In this document: positions 34,694 to 44,507 of the stretch, piece after piece
Numbering within the stretch: the stretch's first letter is position 1
How the letters are laid out: each line of letters begins with the position of its first letter
Assembly (NCBI GenBank): GCA_022226955.1
Contig: CP092079.1
Location: forward strand, 3,458,282 to 3,522,281
Direction of reading: 5' to 3'
DNA length: 64,000 nt
From: Nitrospira sp.
Lineage (GTDB): Bacteria > Nitrospirota > Nitrospiria > Nitrospirales > Nitrospiraceae
Translations under genes and position numbers: made by a program
The notes under the pieces: model-generated
Seen by the model: the letters and a program-made list of their open reading frames with translations, nothing else
Database searches by the model: none
What the model was told of the DNA's origin: nothing

Positions 34694-36403
34694 TTAGTCG
34701 TCCGCCTGCGACTTCTTGCGGCTCTGCTTCGCGGCGCGGCCGAGGCTTTGATCGAGCGCGCCCTGCGACGAGTGATACTCGTCCACCTGCCGCCGATCCG
34801 AGTCCGACTGATGCTCCCGCAAGCTGAGCGCGATTTTCCGCTCCTCGCGGTCCACCTTAATGATCTTTGCCGTCACATCGTCTTGCAGCTTAAACTTCTC
34901 TTCCAGCTTCGCCGCGCCGTCCAATCCGGCTTCGCTGATGTGAATCAACCCCTCGACGCCGCCCTCCAGTTCGATGAAGATCCCAAAGTCGGCAACCTTG
35001 CTGACCTTTCCAGTCACCGAATCGCCGACATGGTACCGCGCCGGAATCTCATCGTCCCACGGATCGCGCGAGAGCTGCTTGAACCCGAGCGACAACCGCT
35101 CTTTTTCTTTGTCGATCCGCAACACCACCGCATCGACCTTCTGCGCTTTCTTGAACAGCTCCGATGGATGCTTGATGTGCTTGGTCCAGGACATATCGGA
35201 AATATGGATCAAGCCGTCGATGCCCTCTTCCAAGCCGATGAAGGCTCCGAAATCGGTCAGGCTCTTCACCTTTCCTTCGATCTTCGTCCCAATCGGGTAC
35301 TTGCTCTCGATCATGTCCCAGGGATTGGGCGCCGTCTGCTTCATGCCCAGCGAAATCTTGCGGCTGGCCGGATCCACGTTCAACACGGCGGCTTCGACCT
35401 GATCGCCCACCGTCACGACACGCGACGGATGACGCACTTCGTGGGTCCAGGACATTTCCGACACATGGACCAATCCTTCGACGCCCGGCTCGAGCTCGAT
35501 AAACGCACCGTAATCCGTCAAGCTCACCACCCGGCCGCGCACCCGCGTGCCGATCGGATACTTGCCGGCCACATTGGTCCAAGGATCGGCCGACTTCTGC
35601 TTCAGTCCGAGCGAGATACGGCCGGTCTCCCGATCGTACTTCAACACGTTGACTTCCACGCGATCGCCGACGGTGAACATTTCAGATGGGTGGCCGACAC
35701 GGCCCCACGACATATCCGTGATATGGAGCAAGCCGTCGATTCCACCGAGGTCGATAAACGCCCCGTAATCGGTGATGTTCTTGACCATGCCCTGAATCAG
35801 CTGGCCTTCCTTCAAATTCGCCAGTGTCGTCTGACGCTTCTTGTCGCGCGTTTCCTCCAGAAGCACCCGGCGGGACACCACCACATTGCCGCGGCGATGG
35901 TTGATCTTGATGATCTTCAGCGGGAAGGTCTTGCCGACGAGGCCATCCAAATCGCGCACGGGATGCAGATCGATCTGCGAGCCAGGCAAGAACGCCTTGA
36001 CGCCGATGTCCACCATCATGCCGCCCTTGATCCGCGAAATGATTTTCCCGTCGATGCTCTTTTCCTCGTTGAAAAGCTTTTCGAGCTCTTCCCAAATCTT
36101 CATCTTGTCGGCTTTTTCCTTGGACAGAACCAAGTTGCCGTCGTCGTCTTCACATTCTTCGATGTAGACTTGAAGGCTGTCGCCAACCTTGAGGGCCTGA
36201 AGATCGTCCGGCGAGAATTGATCGCTCGGGATCATGCCTTCGGACTTGTAGCCGATATCGACGACGACTTTGTCCTTCGTCAAGGCCACCACGCGGCCTT
36301 CGGTAATCGTGCCTTCCTCAAGATTGCGGAAGGTCTCCTCGTAGAGGGCGGCCAGCGCGGCGCGGTCTAACTTCGGTTCATTGCCTGTTGATGCGGTGCT
36401 CAT
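34694..36403 (-). CDS. rpsA: 30S ribosomal protein S1
   Basis: Binds mRNA upstream of the start codon on the 30S subunit. The 569-residue protein has six S1 (OB-fold) repeats, each with a V.G.V....dyGaFi.l.G..GL.H.S pattern. The first two are divergent ribosome-binding repeats. Repeats 3-6 are strong: DYGAFIDLGGIDGLLH, DYGAFIELEPGVEGLVH, DFGAFIGLEEGIDGLIH and DFGIFIELEGGVEGLIH. The basic tail (SLGRAAKQSRKKSQADD) is normal. The cmk-plsC-rpsA order recalls the conserved cmk-rpsA neighbourhood of many bacteria. Confidence 0.97.
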   Translation of the reverse strand: MSTASTGNEPKLDRAALAALYEETFRNLEEGTITEGRVVALTKDKVVVDIGYKSEGMIPSDQFSPDDLQALKVGDSLQVYIEECEDDDGNLVLSKEKADKMKIWEELEKLFNEEKSIDGKIISRIKGGMMVDIGVKAFLPGSQIDLHPVRDLDGLVGKTFPLKIIKINHRRGNVVVSRRVLLEETRDKKRQTTLANLKEGQLIQGMVKNITDYGAFIDLGGIDGLLHITDMSWGRVGHPSEMFTVGDRVEVNVLKYDRETGRISLGLKQKSADPWTNVAGKYPIGTRVRGRVVSLTDYGAFIELEPGVEGLVHVSEMSWTHEVRHPSRVVTVGDQVEAAVLNVDPASRKISLGMKQTAPNPWDMIESKYPIGTKIEGKVKSLTDFGAFIGLEEGIDGLIHISDMSWTKHIKHPSELFKKAQKVDAVVLRIDKEKERLSLGFKQLSRDPWDDEIPARYHVGDSVTGKVSKVADFGIFIELEGGVEGLIHISEAGLDGAAKLEEKFKLQDDVTAKIIKVDREERKIALSLREHQSDSDRRQVDEYHSSQGALDQSLGRAAKQSRKKSQADD

Positions 36404-36460
36404 GGACAGATCCTATATCCTCCGGCCTAGGCCGGGTGCTGATGGTGAAAAAAACCGAGC

Positions 36461-37159
36461 TCACTCAGCCTTGCGAGCTCCGGTGGTCGGCGGCTCAGAT
36501 GTCGCTCGCTCGCCTTCATGTCCCGCCATGGGAGGCGGCACATTTCCGAGGGCAGCGATATGCGTCATTACCGTGCGGCTGACCTGTTGATAAAACCGTT
36601 TGGCATCTCCCTTATCCTGCTCTTTGGAATGACCGCTCTCGAACGTCAGCGGATCTCCCAGCTTCACTGTCACCTGCCGAAACCTTAGCCATTTAGCTCC
36701 GGTCGGCAGCACATCGAACGTGCCTTTCAGATAGGCCGGCACCACTGGACAGCCGGTCTGCGACACAATGACACCAATGCCGGATTTCGGCTGCCGCAAA
36801 TGGCCATCGTGACTACGTCCGCCTTCCGGGAAAATCACAACCACCTTGCCGGCCTGAATCAGGCTGACCGCTTTCCCAAAAGCCTCCCGGTCTAACCGGC
36901 CCGGCCGGAGAGGGATCCAGCCCAACCGCTGCAATATCCCGTTCAACACCGGCACGGGAAACAAGTCGTTACGCCCGAGATACCAGGCCCGCCGCGTCAT
37001 TCCGCATCCCAAGAGCGGAATATCCACATAGCTGGCGTGATTGGCCGCCACCAGCACGCCCCCGGTCTTGGGCAGCGTTCCTTCGACCCGGTACCGAAAC
37101 AACAACGCTGCGGAGACGCGCACCAATCCCCACAGAATCCCGTAAACCCATCCGCTCAC
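36461..37159 (-). CDS. plsC: 1-acyl-sn-glycerol-3-phosphate acyltransferase
   Basis: Acylates lysophosphatidate to phosphatidate at the inner membrane. The 232-residue protein has an N-terminal hydrophobic segment (GILWGLVRVSAALLF), the HX4D catalytic motif NHASYVD and the substrate motif FPEGGRSHDG. A proline/Glu-rich tail (NVPPPMAGHEGERATSEPP) is extra. Its start overlaps the cmk stop by 4 bases, and rpsA starts 57 bases after its stop. Confidence 0.93.
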   Translation of the reverse strand: MSGWVYGILWGLVRVSAALLFRYRVEGTLPKTGGVLVAANHASYVDIPLLGCGMTRRAWYLGRNDLFPVPVLNGILQRLGWIPLRPGRLDREAFGKAVSLIQAGKVVVIFPEGGRSHDGHLRQPKSGIGVIVSQTGCPVVPAYLKGTFDVLPTGAKWLRFRQVTVKLGDPLTFESGHSKEQDKGDAKRFYQQVSRTVMTHIAALGNVPPPMAGHEGERATSEPPTTGARKAE

Positions 37160-37815
37160 GAGACGGCCGCGACCGCCGCCAGCATCTGCTCCACCACATC
37201 GTCAATTTGCAAGGACGACGTATCGATTAGTCGCGCATCGGCCGCTGGCACCAGCGGAGCGACGGCGCGTGTGCGATCCCGTTCGTCGCGGCTAGACAGG
37301 TCTTGATGGGTTTTCTCCATCGACCCGCTATGCCCAGCCGTCACCAGCTCGCGATGACGCCGCTCGGCCCGTACGGTCGCGTCCGCCTCAAGGAAAAACT
37401 TTACCGGCGCGCCAGGAAACACCTTGGTGCCAATGTCTCGCCCCTCGGCCACCACCGATCCGCGCTGCCCGATCTGGCGCTGCACTGGCAAGAGCCATTC
37501 GCGGACGGCGGGAATCGCCGACACAACCGACGCCGCGGTCGTCACGTCTGGTGTGCGCAGCTCGTTCGTGACATCCACATCGTTTACCAACACCAACATC
37601 GCCCCGTTTTGAAACAGCATCTGGATCGACAGCGAAGGAAGCAGCGCCGCTACCTGTTCTCGATCGGCCGGATCAATCCCGCTCCGCAGCGTCTTCCAAG
37701 CCACCGCCCGATAGAGCGCGCCCGTATCGAGATAGAGGTAGCCCAGCCGCGATGCCAGCAACCTGGCAACCGTACTCTTTCCTACTCCGGCTGGCCCATC
37801 TATCGCAATAATCAC
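37156..37815 (-). CDS. cmk: Cytidylate kinase
   Basis: Phosphorylates CMP and dCMP. The 219-residue protein has Walker A GPAGVGKSTVAR at the N-terminus, LYLDTGALYRA and the CMP-specific insert containing RQIGQRGSVVAEGRDIGTKVFP. Length is normal for the bacterial enzyme. It follows aroA by 46 bases and overlaps plsC by 4. The aroA-cmk-rpsA neighbourhood is conserved in many bacteria. Confidence 0.95.
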   Translation of the reverse strand: MIIAIDGPAGVGKSTVARLLASRLGYLYLDTGALYRAVAWKTLRSGIDPADREQVAALLPSLSIQMLFQNGAMLVLVNDVDVTNELRTPDVTTAASVVSAIPAVREWLLPVQRQIGQRGSVVAEGRDIGTKVFPGAPVKFFLEADATVRAERRHRELVTAGHSGSMEKTHQDLSSRDERDRTRAVAPLVPAADARLIDTSSLQIDDVVEQMLAAVAAVS

Positions 37816-37861
37816 TGCCTCTACCTTCCGCCTTACATCAAAAAGAGCCGTATTATAGTCC

Positions 37862-39184
37862 TCAAGCCGATGCCGTCAACAATGTCGCCAGGACCTGCTC
37901 GAAATTCGGAAACGAGGTATCCACGCAACCGGTATCCGCCACGGCTGTGGGAGTGTCGGCCGTGAGCCCGCCGATGGCCAGCGACATCGCCACGCGATGG
38001 TCGCCATGGCTTTGCCCCTTCAGCGTACCGGCTAACCGGCCATTCTTTCCTGCCTGCCCCAGTCCTCGGATCACCATCCCATCCGGCTTTTCCGTAATCT
38101 GAGCGCCCATCGCTTTCAACTCGGCGCTCATGGTGGCAATGCGATCGCTTTCCTTGACACGAAGCTCTTCGGCGCCGGTGATGACCGTCTCACCCTCCGC
38201 CACCGCCGCCGCGACGCACAGGATTGGGAATTCATCGATGGTCTGTGGAATCAGTTCATGACCGACCGTCACACCCTTCAACGCCGCCGACCTGACGCGG
38301 AGATCCGCGACTGGTTCACCGGCCTCATCGCGCCGATTGAGCACATCGATCTTGGCTCCCATGGCTGTCAACACATCGATCAGCCCGGTTCTCGTCGGAT
38401 TGATCCCGACATTCTGAATCGTGACATCCGATCCAGGCACGATGCTCGCGCCCACGAGAAAAAATGCCGCAGCCGAAAAATCCCCTGGAATCACAATCGC
38501 GCGGCCGGTCCAGCCGGACAAGGGACGCCCTTCCAATACCAATGTGCCCGCCTCTTGCCGCAACGGAATCCCGAACGACTGAAACATCCGCTCCGTATGA
38601 TCTCGGGACAAGCGCGGCTCGCGAAACCGCATGGTGCCTTCGGCGAAAAGCCCTGCGAACAAAAGCGACGACTTGATCTGCGCGCTGGCCACCGGCGAGG
38701 TATAGTCAATCCCCCGCAGCCTGGTGCCGGTGATGGCCAGCGGAGCCAGCTCACCGCCTTTGCGCCCAGCAACCACCGCGCCCATCTCGCGCAGAGGTTT
38801 CACCACACGTCCCATCGGTCGGCGGCGAATCGACTCGTCCCCAGTCAAAATCGTGAAGAAATCCTGCCCAGCCAAGAGTCCGGTCAACAAGCGGGTCCCG
38901 GTTCCGGAATTGCCGCAATCGATCGGCTCGCCAGCCTCGCGCAAACCCCACATGCCTTTGCCATGCACGAGAAGCGTCTCGGGCTGCTCATCGATCTGAA
39001 TCCCAAGCGTCTGAAACGCGCGCATCGTGTTCAAGCAATCTTCCCCGCGGCAGTAACTGGACAGCCGGCTTTCGCCTTCAGCCAGCGACGTGAGGATAAT
39101 CGCGCGGTGCGTGATGGACTTGTCGCCGGGCACCATAACGGTCCCCGTAAGTGCGCGGCCTGGAGTGATCGTCAATGAAGCCAT
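37862..39184 (-). CDS. aroA: 3-phosphoshikimate 1-carboxyvinyltransferase (EPSP synthase)
   Basis: Condenses shikimate-3-phosphate with phosphoenolpyruvate. The 440-residue protein has VPGDKSITHRA, CGNSGTGTRLL, PGDFSAAAFFLV and LRVKESDRI, all active-site motifs of the inside-out alpha/beta barrel pair. The glycine of GNSGT is present, with the N/S/G/T pattern of class II-like sequences. It starts 7 bases after the tyrA stop, so the step that supplies chorismate is co-transcribed with its phenylalanine/tyrosine branch enzymes. Confidence 0.96.
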   Translation of the reverse strand: MASLTITPGRALTGTVMVPGDKSITHRAIILTSLAEGESRLSSYCRGEDCLNTMRAFQTLGIQIDEQPETLLVHGKGMWGLREAGEPIDCGNSGTGTRLLTGLLAGQDFFTILTGDESIRRRPMGRVVKPLREMGAVVAGRKGGELAPLAITGTRLRGIDYTSPVASAQIKSSLLFAGLFAEGTMRFREPRLSRDHTERMFQSFGIPLRQEAGTLVLEGRPLSGWTGRAIVIPGDFSAAAFFLVGASIVPGSDVTIQNVGINPTRTGLIDVLTAMGAKIDVLNRRDEAGEPVADLRVRSAALKGVTVGHELIPQTIDEFPILCVAAAVAEGETVITGAEELRVKESDRIATMSAELKAMGAQITEKPDGMVIRGLGQAGKNGRLAGTLKGQSHGDHRVAMSLAIGGLTADTPTAVADTGCVDTSFPNFEQVLATLLTASA

Positions 39185-39191
39185 CGTTCAG

Positions 39192-40085
39192 TTACACCGT
39201 CACAGTAGGGCGAGCGTTCAATTTCTCACGCTCTGATTTGGCCCGCTCAAGCGCCTTTTCAATCCCGGCTCCGTCGCCGGCTTGAATCAAGCGGCGGAAT
39301 TCCTGGAGCGACTCCTGATACGCATCAATGAAATGCACCACATTCTCGCGATTCCAGAGGAAAATATCCCGCCACATCTCAGGAGAACTCGCCGCAATCC
39401 TGGTGGTATCCCTCAATCCGCCGCCGGAGTGCGCCGCCAAATCGAGCGCAGTAATTTCACCGTCCCGAAGATTCGCCAACGCCGTGATCAAGGCAAAGGC
39501 CGCAACATGCGGCAAATGACTCACGGCACCCAAGATCTGATCGTGTACATGCGGATCCATCGTCAGCACGATCGAGCCCGTCTCCTGCCACAACGCACGC
39601 ACACGCTCCAAGGCTTGCGCGTTGGTTTTAGCAGTAGGAGTCACGATACAACGCGCGCCTTGAAACAGCTGATCGGTTCCCGCAGCCACGCCGGTCTTCT
39701 CTTTTCCGGCAATCGGGTGCGCTCCGACGAAATAGACCCCGGGCGGCATGCTGGCTTCCGACTGTTCGACCAGCGCACCTTTCACACTTCCAACATCGCT
39801 CACGATAGCCCCTGGGGAAAGACACGAAGCCCAGCCCTTTAGGTGCCAGTCGTAGGTATCGACCGGTGTGGCCAGGATTACGAGATCGGCGTCACGCACA
39901 CCTTCCTTAGGATCGGCGACATAACGATCGATCGCGCCCAGCTCAACGGCCGTCTTCAGATTCTCCACCCGCCGGCCGACGCCGACCACCTGATCGGCCA
40001 GTCCTTTACGGCGCAAGATCATCCCGAGCGATCCGCCGATCAGGCCTACCCCGATAATCGCAACCTGTTTGAAATGAACCGCCAT
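39192..40085 (-). CDS. tyrA: Prephenate dehydrogenase
   Basis: NAD-dependent oxidative decarboxylation of prephenate or arogenate on the way to tyrosine. The 297-residue protein has the Rossmann motif GVGLIGGSLGM, a VDTYDWHL segment, the GAHPIAGKEKTG active-site loop with His, and the late LPHVAAFAL and SGGLRDTTRIA motifs. No chorismate mutase or ACT domain is attached; the mutase is instead on the PheA protein encoded upstream. It lies 43 bases after aroF. Confidence 0.94.
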   Translation of the reverse strand: MAVHFKQVAIIGVGLIGGSLGMILRRKGLADQVVGVGRRVENLKTAVELGAIDRYVADPKEGVRDADLVILATPVDTYDWHLKGWASCLSPGAIVSDVGSVKGALVEQSEASMPPGVYFVGAHPIAGKEKTGVAAGTDQLFQGARCIVTPTAKTNAQALERVRALWQETGSIVLTMDPHVHDQILGAVSHLPHVAAFALITALANLRDGEITALDLAAHSGGGLRDTTRIAASSPEMWRDIFLWNRENVVHFIDAYQESLQEFRRLIQAGDGAGIEKALERAKSEREKLNARPTVTV

Positions 40086-40128
40086 CGCTGTCCTAATCTC
40101 TTCGCCGCTGAACGAAATTCTTCACCGT

Positions 40129-41142
40129 CTAGATTTCCCGCCCGACGGCTCGGCCGATATTGCCAAGATCGTGCATCAGCTCTTTGAACTTCGACGGCTT
40201 GATCGATTCCTCTCCGTCGCACAAGGCGCATTCTGGATTGGAATGCACTTCGATCAGCAACCCATCGGCGCCGGCGGCAATCGCCGCTTTGGACATGGGC
40301 GCCACCAGTTGCCACTTTCCTGTCGCGTGGCTGGGGTCGACGATGACGGGAAGGTGCGACAGTTCTTTCAGCGTCGGAATCGCCGCCAAATCCAGCGTAT
40401 TGCGATACTGAGTTTCAAACGTCCGGATCCCGCGCTCGCAGAGCATCACATTGCGATTGCCGCGCGACATGATGTATTCCGCCGAGAGGAGAAACTCCTT
40501 GATGGTCGCCGACAATCCGCGCTTCAACAGCACCGGCTTGTCATAGGCGCCAACTTCTTTCAGGAGTTCGAAGTTCTGCATGTTGCGAGCGCCGATCTGA
40601 ATGATGTCGGCCTTCTCCAGAAACAGTTCAATGTCTCTTGTGTCCAAAATTTCGCTGACGACCGGCAAGCCCGTTTGTTTCTTCGCCTCAAGCAGATAGT
40701 CCAGCCCTTCACGCCCCAGGCCTTGAAAGGAATAGGGAGACGTTCTGGGCTTGTAGGCTCCGCCACGGAGCACTGAAGCTCCGGCGGCTTTTACGTCATG
40801 GGCAATTCCCACCGTGAGCTCAAGACGCTCGACCGCACAGGGTCCCGCCATGATGACCAGCTTCTTCCCGCCGATCTTCACCCCGCCCACATCGATAATG
40901 GTCGGGTCTTTCTTGAATTCCCGGCTGACCAGCTTCCAGGGAGCGAGAATCGGCAAGACGCTTTCCACGCCAGGCAGCGCCGTCAACGGCTGATTGTGCA
41001 AAATCCGGTCGTCGCCGATCACCCCGATGATGGTGCGCTCCTGACCGGTGGAAATTTGCGATTTCAAGCCCAGCTCTCGCAGCCGATCGATAATATGATC
41101 GACTTCGCGTTCAGATGCGTCAGGTCTCAAGACGATAATCAT
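40129..41142 (-). CDS. aroF: 3-deoxy-7-phosphoheptulonate synthase (type I-beta, with regulatory domain)
   Basis: First step of aromatic amino acid synthesis, from phosphoenolpyruvate and erythrose-4-phosphate. The 337-residue protein has an N-terminal ferredoxin-like domain of about 70 residues ([20 protein letters not shown]), then the KDO8P-like barrel with [23 protein letters not shown] and DPSHATGKW. This Thermotoga-like architecture lets the N-domain gate access when tyrosine binds. It starts 18 bases after hisC. It is thus regulated within the branch-gene cluster it feeds. Confidence 0.95.
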   Translation of the reverse strand: MIIVLRPDASEREVDHIIDRLRELGLKSQISTGQERTIIGVIGDDRILHNQPLTALPGVESVLPILAPWKLVSREFKKDPTIIDVGGVKIGGKKLVIMAGPCAVERLELTVGIAHDVKAAGASVLRGGAYKPRTSPYSFQGLGREGLDYLLEAKKQTGLPVVSEILDTRDIELFLEKADIIQIGARNMQNFELLKEVGAYDKPVLLKRGLSATIKEFLLSAEYIMSRGNRNVMLCERGIRTFETQYRNTLDLAAIPTLKELSHLPVIVDPSHATGKWQLVAPMSKAAIAAGADGLLIEVHSNPECALCDGEESIKPSKFKELMHDLGNIGRAVGREI

Positions 41143-41160
41143 GGTGCCCTCTCTGTTGCT

Positions 41161-42243
41161 TCACGTCGACTGCAAGACCTTCTTCAACGAAACCAGGAAC
41201 GCGTCATTCTCGTCCGGCTGCCCAATCGTCACGCGCAGCATCGTGCCTTCAATATGCCGCACAATCACGCCCTCGCGCAGCAAGGCATCGAACACCGGCC
41301 GGCCAGCGCGCTTGACGTCGAAATAGACGAAATTCGCCTGGCTGGGAATCGCGGCAAATCCCAGCGCGCGCAAGCCGTTTTCGATTTGCTGCATCCCGGC
41401 CGCATTCACCGCTCGACTCTTCGCCACATGGTCGTCGTCGCCCAGCGCGGCCAGCGCCGCGCGCTGCGCCAGCGTGTTGGCGTTGAACGGTGGCCGCACG
41501 CGGTTCAGGCAGTTGGTGATCTCCGGAGTCGTAATCCCATAGCCGATTCTTAATCCGGCCAACCCATAAATCTTTGAAAATGTTCTCAGCACAATCGCGT
41601 TCCGCCCCTGCATCACATACTGCAAACTGTCCGGGAAATGCGGATCGCGCACATATTCGAGATAGGCTTCGTCGAACACCACGACCACATCCTCTGGAAC
41701 TTTCGCCATGAACCGGGCAACGGCATCGGCGGCCACCATGGTCCCGGTAGGATTATTGGGGTTGCAGAGGAAGACGAGCCTGGTCTTGGGCGTAATGGCT
41801 TTCGCCATGCCGTCAAGATCGTGCGTCCAATTGATCAACGGAACGATCACGGCCTTACCGTGCGCCGCCGTGACTTCCATCTTGTAGATCACGAAGGTCT
41901 GATCGGCCATTACCGCTTCATCGCCTGGCGCCAGAAACGTCCGGGCCAGCAGGCCGAGCACTTCATCCGACCCATTGCCGAGGATGATGCGATCGAGACT
42001 GACCTTCCAGCGATCGGCCAACGCCTGGCGCAGGCGATAGGCCCCGCCATCCGGATACCGATGCAAACTGTCATGCCCCCCAGCCAGCGCGGCCAGCGCT
42101 TTGGGCGAGGGCCCCAGCGGATTCTCATTCGAGGCCAGCTTAATCACGCGAGCCAAGCCCAGCTCGCGCTGCAATTCCTCAATCGGCTTGCCCGGGACAT
42201 ACGGGTTGAGCGAGGCAATATCTGGATGAATATGCAGTGCCAT
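41161..42243 (-). CDS. hisC: Histidinol-phosphate / aromatic aminotransferase
   Basis: PLP class I/II aminotransferase of 360 residues. The N-terminal KLASNENPLGPS, the FLCNPNNPTG motif, and the PLP-lysine motif RTFSKIYGLAGLRIGYG are visible. By sequence it is HisC-like, but its place between pheA and aroF suggests it also (or chiefly) transaminates phenylpyruvate and hydroxyphenylpyruvate. No histidine genes are near. It lies four bases after the pheA stop. Confidence 0.92.
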   Translation of the reverse strand: MALHIHPDIASLNPYVPGKPIEELQRELGLARVIKLASNENPLGPSPKALAALAGGHDSLHRYPDGGAYRLRQALADRWKVSLDRIILGNGSDEVLGLLARTFLAPGDEAVMADQTFVIYKMEVTAAHGKAVIVPLINWTHDLDGMAKAITPKTRLVFLCNPNNPTGTMVAADAVARFMAKVPEDVVVVFDEAYLEYVRDPHFPDSLQYVMQGRNAIVLRTFSKIYGLAGLRIGYGITTPEITNCLNRVRPPFNANTLAQRAALAALGDDDHVAKSRAVNAAGMQQIENGLRALGFAAIPSQANFVYFDVKRAGRPVFDALLREGVIVRHIEGTMLRVTIGQPDENDAFLVSLKKVLQST

Positions 42244-42247
42244 AGGT

Positions 42248-43324
42248 CTAATTGTGCGCCGGGTATGACCCCAGGATCTTCATAAAGAGGCAGCGGCCTT
42301 TGACCTCTTCGATAGCCCGGCTCACGCGCTCTTCTTCCATGTGGCCTTCCACATCGACAAAGAAAATATATTCCCACGCCTTCCGCCGGGAAGGCCGCGA
42401 CTCGATCTTCGTCATGCTGATGCCATTTGACGCAAACGGCCTGAGAAGATCGTACAGCGCGCCGACTTTGTCTTTAATCGACAGCATTAGCGAGGTCTTG
42501 TCTTTCCCGGTGCGCTGCGGCGGTTTCTGCGACAGGACCAGGAAACGGGTGAAGTTGTTCAAGTTGTCTTCGATCCGCGCCTTCATCACTTTGAGTCCGT
42601 AGAGCTGGGCCGCCAGTTCCGATGCGATGGCGGCAATGGTCACATCCTCCTGGCACAGCTCCGCGGCGCGGGCCGTGCTGGCGACTTCCGACACCAGCAC
42701 ATGCGGCATATGCGTTTCGATCCAATTACGGCATTGCGCGATGGCCTGCGGGTGCGAGCAAATCTTCTTGACCTCGTCCATCGCCCCGGACTTGGACATC
42801 AGATGGTGCGAGACCTCTTGAAGCACCTCTCCGTAGATCAGCAAATTCGAATCGATGAACATATCGAGCGTATGGTTCACAACACCTTCCGTGGTGTTTT
42901 CGATCGGCACGACGCCGAAATTCGCGCGGCCTCGTTCCACTTCGTTGAATACTTCCTTGATACTGTGAACCGGAATGTATTGAGCCGACGACCCAAACTT
43001 CTGCATGCAGGCCATGTGCGTGAACGTCGCGCGCGGGCCCAGATAGGCCACCTTCTGCGGACCTTCCAGCGAGAGAGAGGCCGACATGATTTCCCGGTAT
43101 ACGGGACGGATGGCTTCCGAGGGGAAAGGACCGGTATTTTGACCGACTAATCGCTCAATAATGGCGGCTTCGCGAGCCGGAGTATGCAGATTGGCGGCCG
43201 CGTCCTGAGCTTTCTTGATATGACCGATCTCGATGACGCTCTTCGACCGCTCATTGAGCAGACGAAGAATCTCATCGTCGATACGATCAATCTCCTTCCG
43301 ATAGTCGGAAAGGTCACCAGACAT
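42248..43324 (-). CDS. pheA: Bifunctional chorismate mutase / prephenate dehydratase (P-protein)
   Basis: Converts chorismate to prephenate and then phenylpyruvate. The 358-residue protein has an N-terminal AroQ helix bundle (LSDYRKEIDRIDDEILRLL, residues 4-85). A dehydratase domain follows (GPRATFTHMAC, VPIENTTEGVVN with the catalytic TRF-type region FTRFLVLS). The C-terminal ACT domain has KTSLMLSIKDKVGALYDLL and the ESRPS motif that binds phenylalanine for feedback. It is the first gene of the long aromatic-to-PCP_red run. Confidence 0.96.
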   Translation of the reverse strand: MSGDLSDYRKEIDRIDDEILRLLNERSKSVIEIGHIKKAQDAAANLHTPAREAAIIERLVGQNTGPFPSEAIRPVYREIMSASLSLEGPQKVAYLGPRATFTHMACMQKFGSSAQYIPVHSIKEVFNEVERGRANFGVVPIENTTEGVVNHTLDMFIDSNLLIYGEVLQEVSHHLMSKSGAMDEVKKICSHPQAIAQCRNWIETHMPHVLVSEVASTARAAELCQEDVTIAAIASELAAQLYGLKVMKARIEDNLNNFTRFLVLSQKPPQRTGKDKTSLMLSIKDKVGALYDLLRPFASNGISMTKIESRPSRRKAWEYIFFVDVEGHMEEERVSRAIEEVKGRCLFMKILGSYPAHN

Positions 43325-43483
43325 GCACGGACCCCCTCCACCCGTGCCTCATGAGTTGGACGACTGTCCAGAGGCAGATCGAGTGCGAGTAAGCAAGAGA
43401 TACTACAGGAATCGAATCGCCTATTGCAAGGAGAGTCCCTGGTCTTTCAAGCGCTTGTGCCGATCAGGCAAGACACGATTATC

Positions 43484-44488
43484 CTAAAACAGTTGATCGG
43501 TCGGCTTGCTGAAATGATCGAAGGCGAGCTTCGTCGCCTGGCGGCCGCGGCCGGTCCGATCGAGATAGCCGGCTTGAATGAGATAGGGCTCATACACATC
43601 TTCCAGCGTCCCTTTCTCTTCTTGTACCGCGGCAGCCAGCGATTCCACTCCAACCGGTCCGCCGTTGAACTTTTCGATAATGGTTGTCAGGATTTTCCGA
43701 TCCATGTCATCGAACCCGGCACTATCGACTCCCAGCCAAGCCAGAGCCTCCTGAGCGACCTGTTGGGTGATATGTCCTTCGGCTTTAATCTGCGCATAGT
43801 CTCGGACGCGCCGGATCAAGCGATTCACGATGCGCGGCGTGCCCCGGGCTCTTCTCGCAATCTCTGCCGCGCCGGCCGGATCGATGGAGGTGCCTAACAC
43901 GCGAGCCGACCGCATCACGATGCGCTCCAGATCGGCCGGCGCGTAAAAGTCCAGCCGGTACACGAGTCCAAACCGGTCGCGGAGCGGTGAGGTCAGCGCG
44001 CCGGCCTTCGTCGTGGCTCCCACCAACGTAAATTGCGGAAGATCCAACTTAACCGTTCTGGCGGCAGGCCCTTGCCCAACCACGAGATCGAGTTGATAGT
44101 CCTCCATCGCCGGATAGAGCGCCTCTTCGACGGAGGCCGGCAAGCGGTGAATCTCATCGATGAAGAGAACATCGTGCTCTTGGAGATTCGTGAGGATCGC
44201 CGCCAGATCTCCGGCATGAGTGAGCACGAGGCCGGAAGTCGAACGCAACGACGCTTCCATTTCCTTGGCGATAATGTGCGCAATCGTCGTCTTTCCCAGG
44301 CCGGGAGGACCGTAGAAAATGGTGTGATCGAGCGCTTCGCCTCGCTGCATTGCCGCATCGATGCAGATGCGCAACGACTCTTTCATCCGCTCTTGCCCGA
44401 CGTAGTCATTGAACGACTGCGGCCGCAGGACGTTTTCTATGCTGCGGTCATCGTCGGTGGTGCGCTGTGCGAGAAGCCGTTCCGTCAT
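43484..44488 (-). CDS. ruvB: Holliday junction branch-migration ATPase RuvB
   Basis: AAA+ motor that drives branch migration with RuvA. The 334-residue protein has Walker [11 protein letters not shown], Walker [10 protein letters not shown], the sensor [18 protein letters not shown] and a C-terminal winged helix ([24 protein letters not shown]). Length is usual. It lies 19 bases after the Cys-rich protein gene, which separates it from ruvA. Confidence 0.97.
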   Translation of the reverse strand: MTERLLAQRTTDDDRSIENVLRPQSFNDYVGQERMKESLRICIDAAMQRGEALDHTIFYGPPGLGKTTIAHIIAKEMEASLRSTSGLVLTHAGDLAAILTNLQEHDVLFIDEIHRLPASVEEALYPAMEDYQLDLVVGQGPAARTVKLDLPQFTLVGATTKAGALTSPLRDRFGLVYRLDFYAPADLERIVMRSARVLGTSIDPAGAAEIARRARGTPRIVNRLIRRVRDYAQIKAEGHITQQVAQEALAWLGVDSAGFDDMDRKILTTIIEKFNGGPVGVESLAAAVQEEKGTLEDVYEPYLIQAGYLDRTGRGRQATKLAFDHFSKPTDQLF

Positions 44489-44507
44489 ACAAGTTCATAC
44501 CACAATA

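Noticed and set aside
34748-36370. 540-residue plus-strand frame opposite rpsA
   Set aside because: It is the antisense of a highly conserved ribosomal protein gene, a common effect of GC-rich codon bias.
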